Shown piece after piece: positions 12,151 through 15,031 of a DNA stretch of 15,031 nt. Source of the DNA: Actinomycetes bacterium (GTDB taxonomy: Bacteria > Actinomycetota > Acidimicrobiia > Acidimicrobiales > Microtrichaceae). Under the pieces are notes generated by a model. The model was not told the origin of the DNA. It worked only from the letters and a program-made list of their open reading frames with translations, and made no database searches. Every line of letters starts with the position of its first letter. The stretch's first letter is position 1. The DNA is taken from the NCBI GenBank assembly GCA_023389745.1, contig JAEWED010000187.1, forward strand, positions 1-15,031. The letters are read 5' to 3'. The translations under genes and the position numbers were made by a program.

Positions 12151-13344
12151 TCAGGTGAGCGTCTCGGACGGCACTCCGAAGTACTCCTGGTACTCGCGCA
12201 CACGTTCGCGCAGCGGTCCGGCGTCGAGACCGGTCGCCGAGAACGTGTAGCGCTTCAGTGCGTTGTCGGGGTCGCCGGGGTGGGCGTCGAGGAACGCCCG
12301 CATGCGTGACTCCGCCTCGGCGGAGAGCTCGATGCCGAGCGCGTCGTAGACACCGGCGACCGCAGCGATGGGGTCCTTGCGGAACTCGCCGAAGTGCACG
12401 TCGATGACCTGGTCCTGGGGGACCACGCCCGAACGTCGGGCGTCGAGCGCACGGTCCAGGCACTCCGCGATGTCGACCGCGTACTGCTGGGACATGACCT
12501 GCAGGTCGACGTGGTCGCTGGTCATCTCGCGCAGGCTGGCGCCGAGCGCGCTGATCGAGGCGATCACCTTGAGCGGATCCCGATGCGTCTGCACGACGAT
12601 CGCGTCGGGGTACTCGGCCATCAGGGTCGGCAGGTTCCACATGTGCACCGGCGACTTGAGCACCCAGCGCTGCGCCGAGTGCTCGGACTGCAGGTGCTCG
12701 AGGAAGCGGCGGTGCCAGCGATACGTCGTGGCCATGTCGGCCTCGTGCAGCAGCCAGCGGTTGTACTCGGGCACCTCGAACTGCAGCGAGTAGATCATCG
12801 ACTTGAAGTCGCCGTCGAAGATGCGCACGTCCTCCTGGGCGAGCAGCGCGCCGATCTCGTGGAACGTCGTGAACCCGGGGATGATCGAGTCGACCAGGTC
12901 GAACTGCGACTGGGCCATCTCGATGCGCGGGTCGGTCGCGTACGTCTCGGTGCGTGGCGCCGGCACGGGTCGTTCGACCTCCCAGCTCAGCGGCACCCGG
13001 TTCGCCGGATCCTGCGCCATCAGGTCGTGCAGCACCGAGGTGCCGGTGCGGGGCTGGCCGACGATCACCACCGGTCGCTCGACGCGCTGCTCGTCGACGA
13101 CCGGGTGGTCCTTGCGCCACTGCTCGAGCAGCAGTCGGTTCGACAGGTTGGTGACCACACCGTCGCCGGCGACCATCACGCCGACGTCGTTGAGCTGCGC
13201 GGTCGACACGAGCGAGTCGAGCAGCCGATCGAGCCCCTCCTCCCAACCCGTGGCGCCGAAGTCGTCGACGCCGGTGGCCTCGATGGCCTCGGCGACCAGC
13301 TGGTCGCGTGTGAAGCGGCCTCGTTCGGCCTCTTGCAGTGACAT
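12151..13344 (-). CDS. Sulfotransferase family protein (Sulfotransfer_3-like)
   Basis: Starting at ATG 13344, after a run of eight G, this is 397 aa. A longer frame to 13458 adds basic, unconserved sequence that overlaps the TetR gene. The PAPS 5'-phosphosulfate loop is VGQPRTGTSVLHDLMAQDP (95-113). The 3'-phosphate site is VVQTHRDPLKVIASISAL (250-267), with R255 and a serine at 263 or 265. WVLKSPVHMWNLP (227-239) is the conserved middle segment. These cytosolic enzymes move a sulfonate group from PAPS to a hydroxyl or amine on a small molecule or lipid. The acceptor is not predictable. The gene lies 61 bp after the TetR gene on the same strand, so it is probably in that regulator's operon. 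It converges on aceE across a repeat-rich gap. Confidence 0.9.
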   Translation of the reverse strand: MSLQEAERGRFTRDQLVAEAIEATGVDDFGATGWEEGLDRLLDSLVSTAQLNDVGVMVAGDGVVTNLSNRLLLEQWRKDHPVVDEQRVERPVVIVGQPRTGTSVLHDLMAQDPANRVPLSWEVERPVPAPRTETYATDPRIEMAQSQFDLVDSIIPGFTTFHEIGALLAQEDVRIFDGDFKSMIYSLQFEVPEYNRWLLHEADMATTYRWHRRFLEHLQSEHSAQRWVLKSPVHMWNLPTLMAEYPDAIVVQTHRDPLKVIASISALGASLREMTSDHVDLQVMSQQYAVDIAECLDRALDARRSGVVPQDQVIDVHFGEFRKDPIAAVAGVYDALGIELSAEAESRMRAFLDAHPGDPDNALKRYTFSATGLDAGPLRERVREYQEYFGVPSETLT

Positions 13345-13381
13345 GGTTCCCCCCCCTGTCGTATTCGTGGATCGCTCGTCG

Positions 13382-13406
13382 GCGCCGTGCCGACCGGCAA
13401 CGGCGC
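13382..13406 (-). terminator. Hairpin between TetR and sulfotransferase genes
   Basis: GCGCCG (13382-13387) pairs with CGGCGC (13401-13406), with an inner GCC/GGC stem, one bulge and a 4-nt loop. It starts at the TetR stop codon and ends 38 nt upstream of the sulfotransferase ATG. No U-tract follows. It may lower read-through or protect RNA between the two genes. Confidence 0.4.
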
Positions 13407-14056
13407 TACACCGTGACCGCCCCCAGGTACTTCTGGACCAGCGCCGGCAGGTCGCCACGGCCGTCGGTGTCGAGCCACTCGTCGCGGGCCAACCGGATGG
13501 CGGCCATGTTCATGGCGGCGAGCATGCGCGGGCGCGGGTCGTCCGCGGTCAGGTCGTCGAAGCGCGGGGCGATCAGCTCGGCGATCGACGCCTCCCAGTC
13601 GACGTAGAACTGCAGCGTCCACGCGCGCATGGCCGGGGTGCCGGTCGACAGGATCGCCTGGTCGTGGACCTCGGTCATGTCGGGTGGCAGCCGTGCGCCG
13701 ATCGCGGCCTGTGCTGCTCGCAGCGCCTCGACCGGACCGAGCTCGGGCGGAAGGTCCGCCAGCGCGGCGGCCAGGACGTAGACCGCGACCTCGGACAACC
13801 CCGTCGCGATCGCCAGCTCCTTCGACTCGAAGTAGCGGAAGAACGTCGCACGGCCCACCTCGGCACTCGCCGCGATCTGATCGACCGTCGTCGCAGCGAT
13901 GCCCTGGGTGGTGACCAGCTCCACGGCGGCGGCGGCGATCCGCCGTCGGGTCTCGGTCCGCTTGCGCTCGCGCAGCCCCGGACCCTCGGCACCGGGCGGC
14001 GCGTCGACGACATCGTCGACGACGTCGAGGTCCGCAGCGGTCGCAGTTCGAGCCAT
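13406..14056 (-). CDS. TetR/AcrR family transcriptional regulator
   Basis: A 216-aa protein with a TetR-type DNA-binding domain at about 37-83: RRRIAAAAVELVTTQGIAAT, then TVDQIAASAEVGRATFFRYF and ESKE. The first 30 residues are an acidic, disordered extension (DLDVVDDVVDAPPGAEGPG). The C-terminal half (about 90-216) is all helical and would bind an unknown ligand and form the dimer. A perfect dyad (14065-14081) lies 8 nt upstream of the ATG, covering this gene's own promoter and that of the divergent oxidoreductase. Autorepression and control of the oxidoreductase and the downstream sulfotransferase are therefore likely, by inference from position. No ribosome site is seen, and TATCAT of the dyad could be a -10 box 8 nt from the ATG. 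Confidence 0.93.
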   Translation of the reverse strand: MARTATAADLDVVDDVVDAPPGAEGPGLRERKRTETRRRIAAAAVELVTTQGIAATTVDQIAASAEVGRATFFRYFESKELAIATGLSEVAVYVLAAALADLPPELGPVEALRAAQAAIGARLPPDMTEVHDQAILSTGTPAMRAWTLQFYVDWEASIAELIAPRFDDLTADDPRPRMLAAMNMAAIRLARDEWLDTDGRGDLPALVQKYLGAVTV

Positions 14057-14064
14057 CGTCTCGA

Positions 14065-14081
14065 ATGATACGGAGTATCAT
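14065..14081. promoter_or_regulatory. TetR-type operator dyad (ATGATAC-N3-GTATCAT)
   Basis: Perfect 7-bp arms with a GGA spacer lie in the 65-bp gap between the TetR gene and the divergent oxidoreductase. The GATAC/GTATC half-sites are of the kind often seen next to actinobacterial TetR genes. The arm ends (TATCAT on either strand) could act as -10 boxes for both genes, so one bound dimer could shut both promoters. Confidence 0.8.
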
Positions 14082-14121
14082 CTTTCTCGACAAGGGCGGC
14101 TTCGACCCGGGGGGACCGAGG

Positions 14122-15031
14122 ATGCGAGCACTGCAGGTCACACGACACGGCACACCCGGCGAGGTGCTCGAGGTCCGGGACATCGACGTGCCCGAGCCCG
14201 GCGACGGCGAGGTGCGCATCCGCGTCGCCGCGGCTGCGCTGAACTTCAACGACATCGCCAGGTGCCGGGGCACGTTGGTCTCGGTGTCGAAGGACCCGCC
14301 GTTCACCCTCGGGATGGACCTCTGCGGTGTCGTCGACGCCGCGGGTTCCGGCGCCGAGCACCTGGTCGGTCGGCGTGTGGTCGCCATCTCGACCGACGCC
14401 CTCGGCGGCATCGCCGAGCACACGATCGCCCCGGGGACGGCGTGCTTCGACGCGCCGCCCGAGCTCGACGACCACGAGGCCGCCGCGTTCCTGATCCCGT
14501 TCCACACCACGCACCTGGCGCTGTTCCGCCGGGGCGGTCTGGCACGGGGCGAGACGCTGCTGGTGCACTCCGGTGCCAGCGGTCTGGGCACCGCGGCGAT
14601 CCAGCTCGGCGCCGCCGCCGGAGCGAGGGTGATCGCGACCGTGTCGAGCGCCGAGAAGGCCGAGCTGTGTCGGTCGCTCGGCGCTGACCTGGCGATCGAC
14701 CACACGCAGACCGACTTCGTCGACGCGGTGTTCGATGCGACCGACGAGGTCGGCGCGCACGTCGTGTGCGACCTCGCCGGCGGCGACTTCGTCGCGAAGT
14801 CGTGGCAGTGCACCGCCCGTGAGGGGCGCTACCTGGCCGTCGGGTTCAGCGACGACGACGAGAACGGCATGACGGGCCGACCGCTGCGCATGGCCAGCAT
14901 CGGCAACATCTCGATCATCGGCGTGCTCGGCGCCTGGGTCGACGACCTCGACCCCGGCATGCGGCGCTTCGGGTTCAACCCCTTCACCCGGGCCGCCGGC
15001 GACGAGGTGCACGCCGAGCTGCTCCGCCTGA
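14122..15031 (+). CDS. Zinc-independent quinone oxidoreductase-like MDR protein, partial
   Basis: The gene starts at ATG 14122 after GGGGGGA and runs off the right edge with no stop, so 303 residues are visible of an expected 320-340. It is a medium-chain dehydrogenase/reductase. The N-terminal GroES-like fold has AALNFNDIARCRG (38-50) and FTLGMDLCGVVDAAG (61-75). The NAD(P)H-binding Rossmann domain has LLVHSGASGLGTAAIQLG (146-163), where GASGLG (151-156) is the glycine motif of quinone oxidoreductases (usually NADPH). Zinc-ligand cysteines of alcohol dehydrogenases are absent. Members reduce quinones, enones or enoyl compounds; the substrate here is unknown. It is divergent from the TetR gene and shares its operator, so it is the likely primary target. 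Confidence 0.88.
   Translation, partial: MRALQVTRHGTPGEVLEVRDIDVPEPGDGEVRIRVAAAALNFNDIARCRGTLVSVSKDPPFTLGMDLCGVVDAAGSGAEHLVGRRVVAISTDALGGIAEHTIAPGTACFDAPPELDDHEAAAFLIPFHTTHLALFRRGGLARGETLLVHSGASGLGTAAIQLGAAAGARVIATVSSAEKAELCRSLGADLAIDHTQTDFVDAVFDATDEVGAHVVCDLAGGDFVAKSWQCTAREGRYLAVGFSDDDENGMTGRPLRMASIGNISIIGVLGAWVDDLDPGMRRFGFNPFTRAAGDEVHAELLRL

Noticed and set aside
12394..14068. Plus-strand open frames (315 and 421 aa) opposite the sulfotransferase and TetR genes
   Set aside because: Both are antisense to recognised genes and lack domains. The 421-aa frame spans two genes and an intergenic gap.
13675..15012. 445-aa minus-strand open frame covering the oxidoreductase and part of TetR
   Set aside because: It is antisense to the MDR gene, crosses the TetR promoter and operator, and overlaps TetR in a wrong frame.

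Overview
The window looks like a chromosomal segment of a high-GC, free-living actinobacterium. I favour the Acidimicrobiia (Ilumatobacter-like), but this is inference from gene style only, with no marker gene present. Reasons are strong G/C third-position bias, frequent GTG starts, an actinobacterial-type homodimeric pyruvate dehydrogenase E1 (AceE), an HSD10-like short-chain dehydrogenase, TetR regulators with GATAC/GTATC dyads, and several promoters whose -10 box lies 6-7 nt before the start codon (leaderless style). I see no rRNA, tRNA, CRISPR array, transposase, phage or plasmid gene. Gene density is high and the longest gene-free stretch is about 217 bp.

Layout. 1-1265 (+): the tail of an SRPBCC/polyketide-cyclase-like protein, a HAD-IB phosphatase-like hydrolase, and a 61-aa acidic hypothetical protein. 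A strong hairpin separates these from a convergent type II 3-hydroxyacyl-CoA dehydrogenase-like SDR (1394-2173, -). The SDR is divergent from a four-helix membrane protein (2250-2699, +), and a perfect 16-bp palindrome lies in the shared promoter region. A small acidic lipoprotein (2742-3074, -) follows. Next come three minus-strand genes read from right to left: hyuA-like (7473-5629), hyuB-like (5632-4055, ATGA overlap) and a DUF1989 protein (3876-3292). The 178-bp gap before DUF1989 carries a perfect 20-bp palindrome. Divergent from hyuA is a J-domain protein (7541-8005, +). It converges on an unusual fusion of RNase HI with a C-terminal SLOG/YpsA-like Rossmann domain (8100-9134, -). aceE (9243-11975, +) follows and ends in a 175-bp repeat-rich gap with 21-bp tandem repeats over the stop codon and a 31-nt-arm inverted repeat. 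The right end holds a sulfotransferase (12151-13344, -), a TetR regulator (13406-14056, -) and a divergent zinc-independent quinone oxidoreductase-like MDR (14122 to the edge). A clear TetR-type dyad sits between the last two.

How the genes fit together. The hyuA-hyuB-DUF1989 group is the best candidate for a metabolic unit. HyuAB-type enzymes are ATP-dependent cyclic amide hydrolases or carboxylases, and some DUF1989 proteins are deiminases, so the group may degrade a cyclic guanidino/hydantoin-like nitrogen compound. The TetR-sulfotransferase-oxidoreductase module looks like an effector-controlled detoxification or lipid-modification unit. The most unusual single gene is the RNase HI-SLOG fusion. 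The rest is ordinary housekeeping or peripheral metabolism.
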